Source: Dallia pectoralis (taxonomy: Eukaryota > Chordata > Actinopteri > Esociformes > Umbridae). From it: 64,000 nucleotides of DNA. The notes under the pieces are model-generated. The model was not told the origin of the DNA. It worked only from the letters and a program-made list of their open reading frames with translations, and searched no databases. This document shows, piece by piece, positions 27,701-39,502 of the stretch (position 1 is its first letter; each line of letters starts with the position of its first letter). Position numbers and translations under genes: made by a program. The DNA is taken from contig CM055749.1 of assembly GCA_029465975.1 (NCBI GenBank), forward strand, positions 13,947,641 through 14,011,640. Direction: 5' to 3'.

Positions 27701-30700
27701 TCAGCACTCACTGGATCGGTTCGCAGCCGAGTGTGAAGCGGCTGGGATGAGGGTTAGCACCTCTACATCTGAGGCCATGACTCTCAGCAGGAAACCGGTG
27801 GAGTGCCTACTCCGGGTAGGGAATGAGTCCTTACTCCAAGTGAAGGAGTTCAAGTACCTCGGGGTCTTGTTCGCGAGTGAGGGAACAATGGAGCGGGAGA
27901 TTGGTCGGAGGATCGGAGCAGCGGGGGCGGTGTTGCATTCGCTTCACCGCACCATTGTGACGAAAAGAGAGCCGAGCCGGAAGGCAAAGCTCTCGATCTA
28001 CCGGTCAATCTTTGTTCCTACTCTCACCTATGGTCATGAAAGCTGGGTCATGACCGAAAGAACGAGATCGCGGGTACAAGCGGCCGAAATGGGTTCTCTC
28101 AGAAAGGTGGCTGGCCTCTCCCTTAGGGATAGGGTGAGAAGCTCAGTCATCCAAGAGATACTCGGAGTAGAGCCGCTGCTCCTTTGCGTAGAAAGGAGCC
28201 AGTTGAGGTGGTTCGGGCATTTAGTACGAATGCCACCTGGGCGCCTCCCTAGAGAGGTGTTCCAGGCACGTCCAGCTGGGAGGAGACCTCGGGGAAGACC
28301 CAGGACTAGGTGGAGAGATTATATCTCCACACTGGCCTGGGAACGCCTCGGGATTCCCCAGTCAGAGCTGGTTAATGTTGCCCGGGAAAGGGAAGTTTGG
28401 GGTCCCCTGCTAGAGCTGCTACCCCCGCGACCCGACCCCGGATAAGCGGTTGAAGATGAGATGAGAGAGAAAACATTTTGAGATGAACAAACACTGGCAA
28501 ATTAACAAGAGATGGCTAAATATTTAAATATCAATTAATCTGTTAATATGGTACAGTGCAAAAGTTCTAGGTCATCTGAAATAATTGTTTAAAGCTATGT
28601 TTCGTTTTGAAACATTCTTTCAGCAAGATGACCTCAAACACGATTATGACCTACTTAGGCAGGAGGTCTGCTGATACAACACTCCCAGTACGAAACTGAC
28701 CAGCTAATACTCTTGACCTTCACATAACTGAAGCTGTGTGGGATCATGTGGACTAGGACATAAAAAATGGTACAGCATATCCTACTTGAAGCTTAGTATT
28801 TAACAAAAACCCAGAAATAATTAAAATCCAGCAAAGTGAATTGCTTCCATTTGGCATTCTGTAGCACTCTAGCAAGTTGTCAATTTCAGGTAAATTGTTG
28901 TTTATTCATACCTAGCCACCCCAAGTATTACATCTGGGCATGTATAGTTGCCAGTAAACTAGTAGACATACGTTTTGCTTCAACTAGCACTTGTGCTCAA
29001 CCTCTACACAGTGCATACCGGCATTGTGTGAATGCCCTGAAACAGGGGCCACAAAATATAATAACTTGTTTTGAAAACACATTTGTTACTTTTCATTATA
29101 TTAATGTTTTGTTGAACTATATAAACCCTTACTCTTCAGTAAAACGGGCTTAAAACTATTTTATTTTCTGAGATTGACAGGAATGCAAAGGACTGGAGAC
29201 AAGGCCTCTAAAGCCAGGGTTCTAAACAGCGTTCAAGTGATTATTTTCAAAACACAAACACTTCTTGAGCAAACTTGTGCCAGAAACACCGGGTGCCAAA
29301 AAAGGAGTGTGTGGTTCAGATAATGTGTGCTTTAATAGACACTGCAAGCAGACATCACTAACATTATGCTGCAATAAAGCCATCAACTCAATATTACCAT
29401 ATTCCTTTTCCAGACCATATATGGTGTATCAAATGAAATGGAAACAAAAAAGCAATATACAGCAGGTGCATGTTTACAGCACAGGAAACACCTATTTTCT
29501 ATCAAAGAGATACAACGTCTCTCGATAAAATAACTCTGCTAAACGACTGACATGTAAAAATATGCTTCTAACTTCCAACCAGGTACAACAGCTAATACAA
29601 AGCGCGTTGAATTAAATGTGCTGTACAAATAAACTTGCCTAAATATGCACATTGGCTTCATGTAAGCCTTTTTTTTTAAGTAACCTTTAGTATTCATATA
29701 ACACCTTGTAGATCTGGATGTCTTTAGTATGTCCAGATCTAGTTAAAGCCAACTGTCAACACCTTGTAGATCTGGACACTGGTATTAGTGTTGTGTTCTA
29801 ATGCACGTAGCTCCCTGTAATGGGAATGGTGGTATGTACCAGAGCTGTGCTAGACCACCTGCGAGACCAGACCGAGACCGAAGGGGGCCGAGACCGAGAC
29901 TGGCCGAGACCGAGACGAGACCGAGTTCATATCAACACTAAATAATATGACATGTTTTTGGTCCAATGACCAATGTAAAAAAACACTTGAAAGCACAGAT
30001 CATCTACTGTGTTGTCATCCTGAATGAAATGAATTTTATTAAAAGAGTATGTAGGCTATTTATTGTCTTATAAAATACGAAAATAAAACCATGATTTTAA
30101 AATGGGCTAAAAAGAAAGAAAATAAAACTGTATGTCTTTAGTATTAAGTAAGTAACATGTCTTTAGTATTCGCAGTTAAAGCCAACTGTCAACACCTTGT
30201 AGATCTGGACACTGGTATTAGTGTTGTGTTCTAATGCACGTAGCCCCTGTAATGGGAATGGTGGTATGTACTACCTTCAATGTGTTATTACAGTTAAGTT
30301 AGTAGTACTAGTTGTAGTAGTACTAGTAGTACCAGTAGTAGTAGTAGTAGTACTAGCAGTAGTAGTCATGGAAGGACGTCGGCTGTAGCTTTTCAACATT
30401 ATGTATGTATTTTAATTACTAACGCTGTGTAGTGAAAGGAAGTATTGTCAGCTGTAAGTCCTCTATAAACATAAGCCTACCGCTTGCATGGACTGGAATG
30501 GTGCTGCGTTGACATTGATGCCACCGCTGTGGGAGGTGGAGACAGGCGGGAAGGCAGAGGGCAAGGAGGACGAGGTGGGGGGCTGCTCAGACGACAGGGA
30601 CATCGAGGCCTGGTTTAGGGAGGGTCGGGATGAGGAGACAGACGGAATATACTTAAAACGCTTTTCACAGGCTCTCTTCAGGACAGGCAGCTTGACCACA

Positions 30701-33700
30701 GCCGAGCACATAGAAACTCCCGAACAGTTAAACACAGAGGGTGGAGCTAAGGGCCACCTGGTCAGGACAAGAATTACCTGGATCTGGTCTGAGCTGTCGG
30801 TCTGTGGCACTGGTTCTGCTGTGTAGGAGGGCTGGTAGAGGGGAGATGTGGAGTAGACATTAGGTGGAAAGGAGACCACAGGGATCTGGGAGGGGAGAGA
30901 AACGATTAAGTGGTACCTTTGATTCGGAACTTTGGAGATCACAAACTCAGTGTGGGATGTGTGGTATATTGGTCAAAGTCGCCGGCCTCAGCACGTAAGG
31001 ATTTAAAACTGGCCCATTTTGAATTATTTCACCCTCCCCAAACACCAATGTACTTCCATTCAAGATTGAAAAAGACAAAAGAAATGCCTGCCACACTTAT
31101 TAGAAACGAAAACAGTAGAGATGAATATGGCTCTAGTATCATTATTGACACTTACATGTGCTGATTCAGGAACTGTGCTTGGATGAGGAAGTCTGGATTC
31201 TGAATGACCTGTTCACATTACAGATAAACCAAAATGGTTCAAGTCAGTAAAACATTTAATAAACCAAAATATATCCTGATAAAAGTAGAGTTGGTTAGAG
31301 GTTAGAGTTAACACTGACCCATATGCTCCAGGTCCATATTCTGTGCGGGTTTTAGGGGCTGGGCTGACACAATAGCTGGGTCTATGGTATGGCCATCAAA
31401 CTCCAACATGGAGTCCTGTGAGAGGGAGAAAAGGTGTCAGTGTGAATACAGGCCAAGCTAATTATAATACTGCACCGAATACCAGACAAACCAGGGTGTA
31501 AAGGTTAGTTAGACAAGCCCTCACCTGCATAAAGTTATATGTCCCCTGCATCTGGGCCATGAGATCTTGTACCACCTGCTTCCTGACCACTGGGTCGGGC
31601 GTCAGTGAAGGGGTGATGGGGTTCACAGCGTGGGGCTCAGGAGACACATGGGTGGGGGGATGGTGCTGGAAGACAGTGATCACCTAAAAACACAGCAAGA
31701 GATTTAAATCCTGCCAAAGAATGATGTCTACCGGTTTATATGCAAGGATATGTGCAGTCATGTAGCATACCTGGGCATCTGCTGTCCAATCCTTCAGTTG
31801 GTTATTGTCAGTGCTGTATGTGGTTTCCGGAATAAACTGTCTGTTTAAAAACTTCACAAAAACACCAGGCCAATAGGTGAGATTTCAATACTTATGGCAA
31901 AGCAAAAAGGATAAATCTAAATTTCAAAGCAGTCCGTTTAAGACTGGAAATGAGAAAATGTACCTCTGTTGCTTCTACTTCAATGGTGTCTGTGTATTCT
32001 TCAGTAACCGTCCCTTCTGTAAAAGGCAGACCGCGGTCAGAGCCACATCCGTTCAGTCTGAACTCAGACCAACACCTACAGGTGTTCTCCTTGGGTGGTG
32101 CGGTATGGATAATGGTTACCTGTTTCTGTCAGCTGCTCCCCAATCTCAGACTTCTCTGGTGCAACAGACAGTGGCTGCTCATCGTCTTCCTCATCCTGTT
32201 CACACACTCCATTCTGATGCGATTGTGCTCTGTCAAAGTAACCACTCAGCAACACTGTGTCCAGGGTCTCCTTCAGTGCCTTGTCTGCAGGACAGGGGAA
32301 GGTTGTAGTGGATTAGGAATCATCTTATTTATGTACAGGAGTGAACATTGTGAACAACTGTACATTTGTGCAAACCAAGTGCTCTGATTTAGAAGCTTTT
32401 TGTCTACAGTTACGACTATGAATCACTAGGTGCCAGCTGTGGCCAAGATCTCCTCCCAAACACAAGTATTGATAATCCACAATGCCATACTATCAATTGC
32501 TCTAGAACACAAACAAAATGACATTTGTCCAGCGCACTAAAAGACACTAAGTGAACGATGGGCTTTATTTAAAATCCTGTATTGATTCAATTAAGAACAG
32601 CTACGTTTCTTTCTTAACTCCATGACACTAATATTTTCATACAGATCAATTGACCAAACAAAGCAAATAAACACCACAAGCAAAAGAAACAATTAATTGG
32701 GAGATACAGTATTTTAAAATTGCCCTTAAGACATCACAATCAATCTGTGATAGATCAGGCACTTGCAAACTCAATTGTGGTTTTCCGCTGTGGAATACAT
32801 TCCCCTCAGCGTGCGTGTGTATGAGCAACAACCTCTTGGCTGAGCAAGCAGTGTATTCATTAGAACAGCTTGTCCATATGTGCTTAGAAATTAAAATCCA
32901 ACCAAATTAAATTGGGAATGAGAATTAGGTAAAACATTGGTGTATTAAGTATAAGAAACATACAGGTAGTTCCTGCTACAGCCTTATCTCTGCCCTCTAG
33001 CAGTTCCAATAGATGGTGAGAGGCCTCCTCATACTGGTCGATCAACCTGGAACACAGCAAAGGACATTCACAACATGTCTACTTTCTCAATAAATACTCA
33101 AATCCCATGACTAAAAAGGTACATCTCAGGATCATTGTTTAAAGCTACACGCTTCAGGTGGAAGACCACACCTGGGGCATGGGTGGCACTGAATGGTTTT
33201 AGTTTGACCAGGATTTGACACATTCCGTCACCACATCTCAAACCAATTGAACACCTATGGGAGATATTGGATCGACAATTTTGACAGCGCTCTCCACTAG
33301 GGCTGAAGGATTAATTGCATTTGCAACTCAATTGTTTTATAAAAAAACAATTGAGAAAAACGGGAAAATAGACAGCGGAGACCAAAATGGCGCAGGCCAC
33401 AGACAAGTGCAATCCAAAGTTTACATATAATATTTTTATTACTATGACATTGAATTATCTAAATACCTTGTGTGGTAAAGCCAATTTATTTATATTCCTG
33501 CCATCTGCACAGTTTTTGTAATTTGTTACTGACTTACTTTTATATTAAGGTTTACACCAGGCTTATTTATCAGTGCTTTATGTTGTCATGATAATTATTA
33601 CATGTTTACAAGGCTGGAAGTTCAACAAATCAGTCAATATACTACTGTGATTAAAGTAGTTAAATAAAAATGTCACTTATATCAATTCAAGGATCACCTA

Positions 33701-36005
33701 ATTTAATTCAACATATAGGACTGGCCTCTACTGACTATCTACTTGTTCAGCCCTACATCTCCACCACCATTATCATCAAAACACCAAATGAGGGAATATA
33801 TTTTGGAAAAATCCCTTCCATTAATGTTCATGAGACTCATAGAAGCTATGTTCTGTGGAATATTGTGTTCATGTCATTATCACCATATTTATTATGATGC
33901 CTGTGAAATAACACTTTTTAATGAGACTGACCGATGGGGCAAAGGGGTTAGACAGATACATAGATAGGAGAGAGACTAGCCCTACTTCATGGTAAATGTG
34001 CCAATTGTTTGTAAGCTTGACTTTGTCAGGTAGCTAACATTACATATGTATACCATGTAGCCATCAGTGAAATACGTAGAGCATGAAAGTTTGAAACAAA
34101 GAACATTTTGTACCGGACATCGTGGTCCCTTTCAGGGCCAACCAGCTTGTAGAAAGTGTCCAGTGCACTGAGATCTGAGTCAAAGAGCAAGGGACAGCCT
34201 GTAGACAGCTGGTTTAGGTCTCGTCTTGTCTGCTCATCCCCCAGTCGGTCAAGCAGAAACTGCCACTCTAAAACAGTCTTCAGGCGCCTTTGCTTCATCC
34301 CCTCCCGCTGGAGCTGCTCCCTCCTAGCAGACTTCCTGACTGCCTTCTGGATCTAAAATACAACAGGGACATGTCACATTATTACCAGTATTTAACCAGG
34401 TAGGTGAACTGACAACCAGGTAGGTGAACTGACAATTTGAATGTGATTGGTCATATTATACATCTGGATGTGAAATGCAACGCAACCCGACGCAGAACCA
34501 TAAAACGGCCACGACGCCGTAGGAGTGACGGCGTAGCTACGCCGTGGAGTTGACGCAGAAGCATAATGAGGCCTTTAGGCTATCTAACGGTGGCGGCGGC
34601 GTGCGGGTTGGGGGTTGTTCAGACAGACCTGACCCCACTGCTAAAAAAAATCCTAAAGGAAACACTGTATCTGGCCCCAAGCGTTAGCAGCAGAACCATG
34701 AAGTCATGCAAGTTGTGAGGTGGACCTGCCGTGGATCCGACTTGTTGGTCACACCCCACAGATGCTCAATTGAATTGAGATCTGGCTACGTTTTGTGCCT
34801 ACCACACGGCTGATGTTGAATAGCAGACTGAGCTGAAGCAGGGGTTAGCCTAAGAAGAACTTGTAGATGGTACCAGTGAGGCTGGGGTTAAGTGAACAGC
34901 AAGGGCCAGCTTGGGAGATGGATACCATATCAAGTAATAAAAAAACATTATGTATTTGATTTTACACAGGAAGTGACACATCTGGGACTGGAAAAATGGG
35001 AGTGGTCTAATCGACATACACCAACTCAGCTTCATATAACGCAAATAAATGTGCGCAGCAGGTAAAGGCAGCTTCTGTTTGAAGAGCATGAATTAGTTTC
35101 ATTATTCATTTAGTGTCGGGCCAATCAAGCCCTTTCAATGAAGGGAATAGCAAGAGCAGCTTTCCAAACTAGTGGGATTTGCTCCACGTGGACAAGGAGC
35201 AGCAGTTCCAGCAGCAGGAGTGGACAGAGCACATTCAAAGTCATGGGCAGCAACAGCAAAGTGCTTTTCAAAGCACATAATACTCTGAATGTGGTCACTG
35301 AGACCCAAATCAACTAAGTGACTGAACTCACCTCTTGGCCCAAAGACAAGAAGCTCTTCTGCAACTCCCGAGCAAAATCCAGGTTGTTAGACACTTCCTG
35401 GAACTTGGTCAAGGCATCCTACAGATGAAGCCAAAGAGGAACATCACATTAAATAGGTGTTAGCTGGGTCACAGATCGAAAAACAGAAATAACTCACATT
35501 ATACAGCAAAGTAAAACTGGATGAAAGACTACAATACATGCATAATGGATAATCAATAAGGTTCACAACTAGAGTTTCGTGAGCCAAAATGTGATGCTGA
35601 AACCATCATTTTCGCCACCTACCAGCTGATCCTGGTTCAGGCGTTCTCCTTTGTTTTTCTTGGCCTGGTAGTCATCCAGCTTGCCCTGTTGAAATACGAA
35701 CACTTATTTAAGGTTACCGAAAGATTGGCTGAGATTATTCTAGTAAAAATGTACCAGACGTGGTTAACACAGATATAGACCAGCAGCAATGGACTCAGCA
35801 TCCAACTGCTGGCTTGCCACTAAAGCAAAACAAGGTCAGATTGCATGCTCAGAAGAAAAGACACAATTACCTTTTTCTTCTCCATGTTGCGGACCTTCTT
35901 ATCAATCACCTGCAGGACCTGCTTCATGGCCTCAGACTGGGTCCCAGAACCCAATTCCGGGCTGGAGGACTGAACTGTATTGCTGCCGACCATTGCCGAA
36001 GGCAT
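24666..36005 (-). CDS. caprin1: Caprin-1, cytoplasmic mRNP and stress-granule protein
   Basis: RNA-binding phosphoprotein that partners G3BP1 and FMRP and controls translation of selected mRNAs. Seventeen minus-strand coding exons join in frame to 656 residues: 35871-36005, 35623-35685, 35332-35418, 34114-34352, 32964-33046, 32120-32284, 31964-32016, 31771-31851, 31525-31683, 31319-31415, 31156-31199, 30778-30885, 30481-30609, 25895-26042, 25087-25266, 24891-25003, 24666-24752. Landmarks: MPSA start, SEAMKQVLQVIDKKVRNMEK and GERLNQDQL of the helical HR1 region, LKTVLEWQFLLDRLGD, the NRQFIPETTYS stretch matching the G3BP-binding motif, DLMAQMQGTYNFMQ, GINVNAAPFQSMQ, and RGG-type C-terminal segments (FYNSRGV, MINGYRG, GFRGGYEGYR). 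The ATG follows directly after a splice acceptor, so a non-coding first exon lies upstream. Similarity to human CAPRIN1 runs end to end; the last residues follow the short read-through isoform type. Confidence 0.96.
25265..25855 (-). repeat. caprin1: 86-bp tandem array filling a caprin1 intron and repeating its splice acceptor
   Basis: Seven units start with 'gcctgctacagcag' at 25265, 25351, 25437, 25523, 25609, 25695 and 25781 (period 86). On the minus strand each unit holds 'tctaatgactgctgtagcag', that is a good branch-point sequence, a short tract and an AG. The unit at 25265 supplies the real acceptor of exon 25087-25266. Units are almost identical; the last has CTTGTG where the others have CACGTG. 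The array makes up about 590 of the 628 bases of the intron. Confidence 0.97.
26316..28475. mobile_element. 5'-inverted Rex3-like (RTE clade) LINE in a caprin1 intron
   Basis: Two parts in opposite orientation. On the minus strand from about 27626 down to 26316: the C-terminal half of an AP-endonuclease domain (LLGDFNAHVG near 27480; STDHHLV near 27235) followed by the first half of a reverse transcriptase (KAPGTDEIRPEML, GFRPGRGTTDQL, FVDLEKAYDRVP, GLRQGCALSP). On the plus strand from about 27624: MDRISRR, then the catalytic LFADDVVLMAS (frameshifted from it), the rest of the RT and the C-terminal domain (WFGHLVRMP, GRPRTRW) to about 28440. The 3' end is 'ccccggataagcggttgaag' and then GATGA repeats, as in Rex3. 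The frame is broken by stops and small deletions, so it is dead. Confidence 0.85.
28610..28790 (+). mobile_element. Small Tc1-like remnant
   Basis: The plus strand begins with a frame reading FQQDD, the conserved region before the second catalytic Asp of Tc1 transposases (near 28620), then has 'gagctgtgtgggatcatg'-like sequence near 28730-28750. Short and full of stops. It lies in the same caprin1 intron, just right of the Rex3-like element. Confidence 0.4.
29743..30271. repeat. Direct duplication of about 100 bp around a GAGACC-rich insert
   Basis: The sequence starting 'agttaaagccaactgtcaac' at 29739 and ending 'gggaatggtggtatgtac' near 29839 recurs at about 30173-30271 with a single small indel. 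Between the copies, 29850-29925 is rich in 'gagaccgagac' repeats and the following 200 bases are AT-rich. All of it sits in a caprin1 intron. Confidence 0.8.
30298..30368. repeat. TAG/TAC trinucleotide microsatellite
   Basis: Imperfect run of 'tagtag', 'tactag' and 'agtagt' units in the caprin1 intron just before (plus-strand order) exon 30481-30609. Confidence 0.85.
33120..33890 (+). mobile_element. Tc1-like remnant interrupted by an hAT-like insertion
   Basis: Left part 33120-33297 contains 'aattgaacacctatgggaga' (the PIEHLWE-type end of the Tc1 catalytic core) and ends 'gacagcgctctccac'. Right part 33765-33890 continues 'caccattatcatcaaaacac' and 'gagggaatatattttgg'. The two parts would be contiguous without the element at 33298-33756. 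Located in the caprin1 intron between exons 32964-33046 and 34114-34352. Confidence 0.65.
33298..33756. mobile_element. Non-autonomous hAT-like element with target duplication
   Basis: Left end 'tagggctgaaggatt' and right end 'cttgttcagccctac' are inverted repeats (TAGGGCTGAA against TTCAGCCCTA). Flanks 'ctctccac' (33290-33297) and 'atctccac' (33757-33764) form an 8-bp target duplication with one mismatch, the hAT signature. The interior starts 'ttaattgcatttgcaactca', as in common fish hAT elements; it has no coding capacity. Confidence 0.75.
34690..34860 (-). mobile_element. Tc1-like transposase fragment
   Basis: On the minus strand 'cagatctcaattcaattgag' followed by 'catctgtggggtgtg' encodes the DLN-IEHLWGV motif at the end of a Tc1-type catalytic domain. 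Only this 3' part remains, inside the caprin1 intron between exons 34114-34352 and 35332-35418. Confidence 0.6.
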
Positions 36006-39000
36006 CTGTTGACCAAAATGAACAATTTGTGTTCAGTAGTTAATGTCAGTAAAGACAAAAAGAAATATAAACTGAAGTTCAATACAAACACAGTATAATA
36101 ATGGTTAGGCCTGTTACTATGAAATTGTCATTGCAATTATTTGAGCAGACAGTGATCTTGTTGCACAATATTTAGATTCCAGAATCATACGTTTACCTTG
36201 AAAATATTAGGTCCACATTAGTTTCATAAATTTAAATTAATTTAAATAAATCTGTATTAACAGCAGCAAAGGTGAAACAACACGCAAAACAACACGCACA
36301 CAAGCTTTGATCATGTCATCATGTTGATGAGCAGTAGTCAGGGTTGCCATCCATTCAGTGAATGCAATTGTCCACATTTCACTGAAATAATTAACGTTAC
36401 ATAAAATGTCATGATCATGACATTACCATCTATTAGTCTTGCTTTAAAATTCTCTTGCTTTAAAGTTTATGAACACAGCTTTACGATTTTTAAAAATATA
36501 AGCTCCTGCCAAAGCTAGTCATTCAAGAGAATCTATACAGGCCTCAATTATAAAGATCATCTCAAACAGCTCAATCTACATCCACAGTGCAGTACGTTTG
36601 GTGCCAAGACGGAGGTCGAGTTCGCGGGATACTACAAGCACCTCAGAGAGCTGTAGTCATGTCATACCACACTGTAAAAACTGATCATCAGAAAACACAT
36701 GGGAGAGCTTAAAAACAAGTTCTCAGTCAGGTTCCAAGACTTGAAGAATCATGCCCTAATGTGGTCTATGTTGACCAAGCCAGACATCTTTGAGGCGAGT
36801 TGGATTTGTCCCTGTTTCAGTGGATGGAGATCAAGGACTTCGAAATGCAGCTGATTGAGTTCAAGGGATCGACCCTCTGGCTCTAAATTCAGAGCTGCAC
36901 AAAGACCTGAAGGGAACAGAGAGATCAGGGTGCCCCCATTTTCCACTGTTAGAATGCCGAACAGAAAAATGCTAGTTTAAAGTAGGTTGCATTTTGATCC
37001 ACTTAATGTTTGCAAAAAGATCTTTTCAACAACAAGTCAATCACAAGACTCACGTGCAACAACAAACTACTCAGAGGACTGTGTGCAATACAAAATCTCT
37101 GAATATGGCCCAAAGCTTACATGTCTCAGGAACGTATAAAAGGGACAAAGACCTTACTGAAAGAGTAGAATTCTAACTATATTTTCAATGGGTATAGCCT
37201 ATGATTTATCTTCATTACAGTACATGATTGCAAATTCTACAGTGTGTGTATTTGGAGGCATTTGAAAACATTATATTCCCTCAAAATGCAGACTTGATAA
37301 CATAGACTAGTTTCATTCAGTTATGTTTTTAACCGTTGTTACACATGTTTTAATAAATTATTAATGTGTATTTTTGGTAATATATTGCTTAAGGTTGGGC
37401 ATTTTATTAATACAGTAATTTTAGGGGATTAGCAGATATGTAGCTTGAAACCTAACTACCAGTAATCCACAAAAACACATTAAGGAGACTTTTACAAATT
37501 ATGATAGCATACGAATTGATTATTCAAATACTTTATAATATTTCAATGTGAGTTTTTTTAACAAATCGAAATGTCTGATAAGAAAATGAACCAAAAGTGT
37601 CACATCTCAACAATGTCGGCAGGCTGTCGGACATGTGCATAATATGAAAAACATAATCCGTAAGCAAATCAGCAGATGTAGTTAAAAATGAATGAGTTGC
37701 AAACTCGTGGATTATGCAGTAATATCCCTCATTTGCATCTAAAGTTTGCCAAATTACATCAACAGTGGAGTATTCATAGTTTTCAGCAGTCACATGTTAC
37801 TCTGACAGCCTGGCGGGCAAAACATTGCAGCAAGCACTGGCAATTCAATGGAGCTTGTGCACAAGCTGGTACATTTTCTACTTTTCAAGCCCAGTGTTGT
37901 TCAGATCACCTCATAATAAATGAACAACAAAGGTATGCTAACAAACTGCACATTTTCAGCACTTGTGAGCCATTTACAACCCCTATTGCATTATTTACAC
38001 CTTTAAAAACAACAACATCCTTGCCAGAGCTGAACTTGGGGATGTGTGTGTGTGTGTGTATACAAAATCCATCCCCTTACACTGCTATCAAACATGAAGA
38101 CATAAAAATACTGACAGCTATCTGTACTTTTGATCAGGGAGGGTTAATAATCCAATCGTTTGAGAAAATCTTCATTGTCAAAGCGAAGTGGAGTGATTAT
38201 TCATCTAAATTACTGGTGCTTGAATGACTGGTCAGTGTATCTTAGTGCAGCCAGTATAAAACAGAATATTGTGACATAAATGTACTGGAAATATCTATGT
38301 TTTATCCAATATCAGGTAAAGCACACAAAATAACTTCTTTGTTCTAAATTTAACCAACTCCATATGATAAACTGGAGGTTTAGCTAGCTGCACTAACCTG
38401 GAGTTGGTTGCATTGGTGCAGACGAAAATAGACCATGTCATTCATTACGATTATTACAAGCAGTTAATGATTTCTAATACAAATTTGTACGCTAATTTGT
38501 GGATATTTGATAACTAACCTGTGATTAAATGTTCGCTACAAAGACAAGTGTACTAGTTTGCCGCTGCCATTCTATGGCGATCATGCCAAGAACAGGGTCA
38601 CGTCTAATTCAAATAATAATTAATAAACCGCATGAATCCATAAACTCCTCAACAGGATTTTTCTTATCGGATGGGATTCTGTATAAAGACAACTCAGTCT
38701 TGTCTCCTCTACCATCCAATAGAACAGAAACTATATGGCATTTTGAAATAAAATATGTTGTCAATAAATGGCAGGCAATGGAAGAGGAGTTTGTTTTGCA
38801 TGCCAGGTGAGGCGTTCACATGAAGACTATGAATTGAAACCAACTATTTCACTATGTTTTACTTTCATTTTAAAAACTTTAAAAGCTTTAGACAATTTAA
38901 ACTGTTGAGACAATAACATAATAATCTATATAGTATAACAGAGTAAACAGACCACTCACAGGTGAAGCGAAACATGTTGATCAGAACCTGAACCACCTCT

Positions 39001-39500
39001 TATAGTACAAGTCAAGGTCTGGGTACAGTACAGGTAAGCGAACAATCAATCAATCAACGTGTTGGATGCAAGATAAATGGGCAGGATAAAAATCTGAGTG
39101 AGGTTGTTGATTAGGGCCAAATTGTTATGGCCAGTCGATTGGGACAGAGCATCTTTGAAACCGTAAGGCTTGTGGGTTGCTACTGGACAAGTGGTGGTTA
39201 CCTACTGACAGCGATCCGAGGATGGCAACCACTAACGCACTCTGGATCTTAAGATTATTGGGATAATGTTTTGCCTATCTTACCGTAGGCAATAGTATTA
39301 TTAAGTCGAGGAACGCAAACGTGAGCTAGCTAATAAAGTAGAGTGCCTAACTCATTACCACAACAACCACTCACGTTAAACTATAATAATTACATAACGT
39401 TTTCTAACTAACTAGAACTGAAAGGTGATTAAATTTCAGACGAGAACGGAGTCTGCATGTAACAGTACTGAAAATGCAGCCATCAACAGACTCGCTAGGT
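36006..39500. other. Region upstream of the caprin1 coding start
   Basis: Probably the first intron of caprin1, since its ATG exon starts at an acceptor. Around 36720-36950 the plus strand has fragments like the C-terminal part of an hAT transposase (FEMQLIEFKGS in one frame), too decayed to call with confidence. A GT run is at 38041-38058. The 179-codon open frame at 37688-38227 spans that GT run, shows no domain, and is treated as chance. Confidence 0.45.
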
Positions 39501-39502
39501 AA

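Noticed and set aside
37688..38227. Plus-strand frame of 179 codons
   Set aside because: Crosses a GT microsatellite, has no domain and no splice or promoter context; length is within chance for this much sequence.
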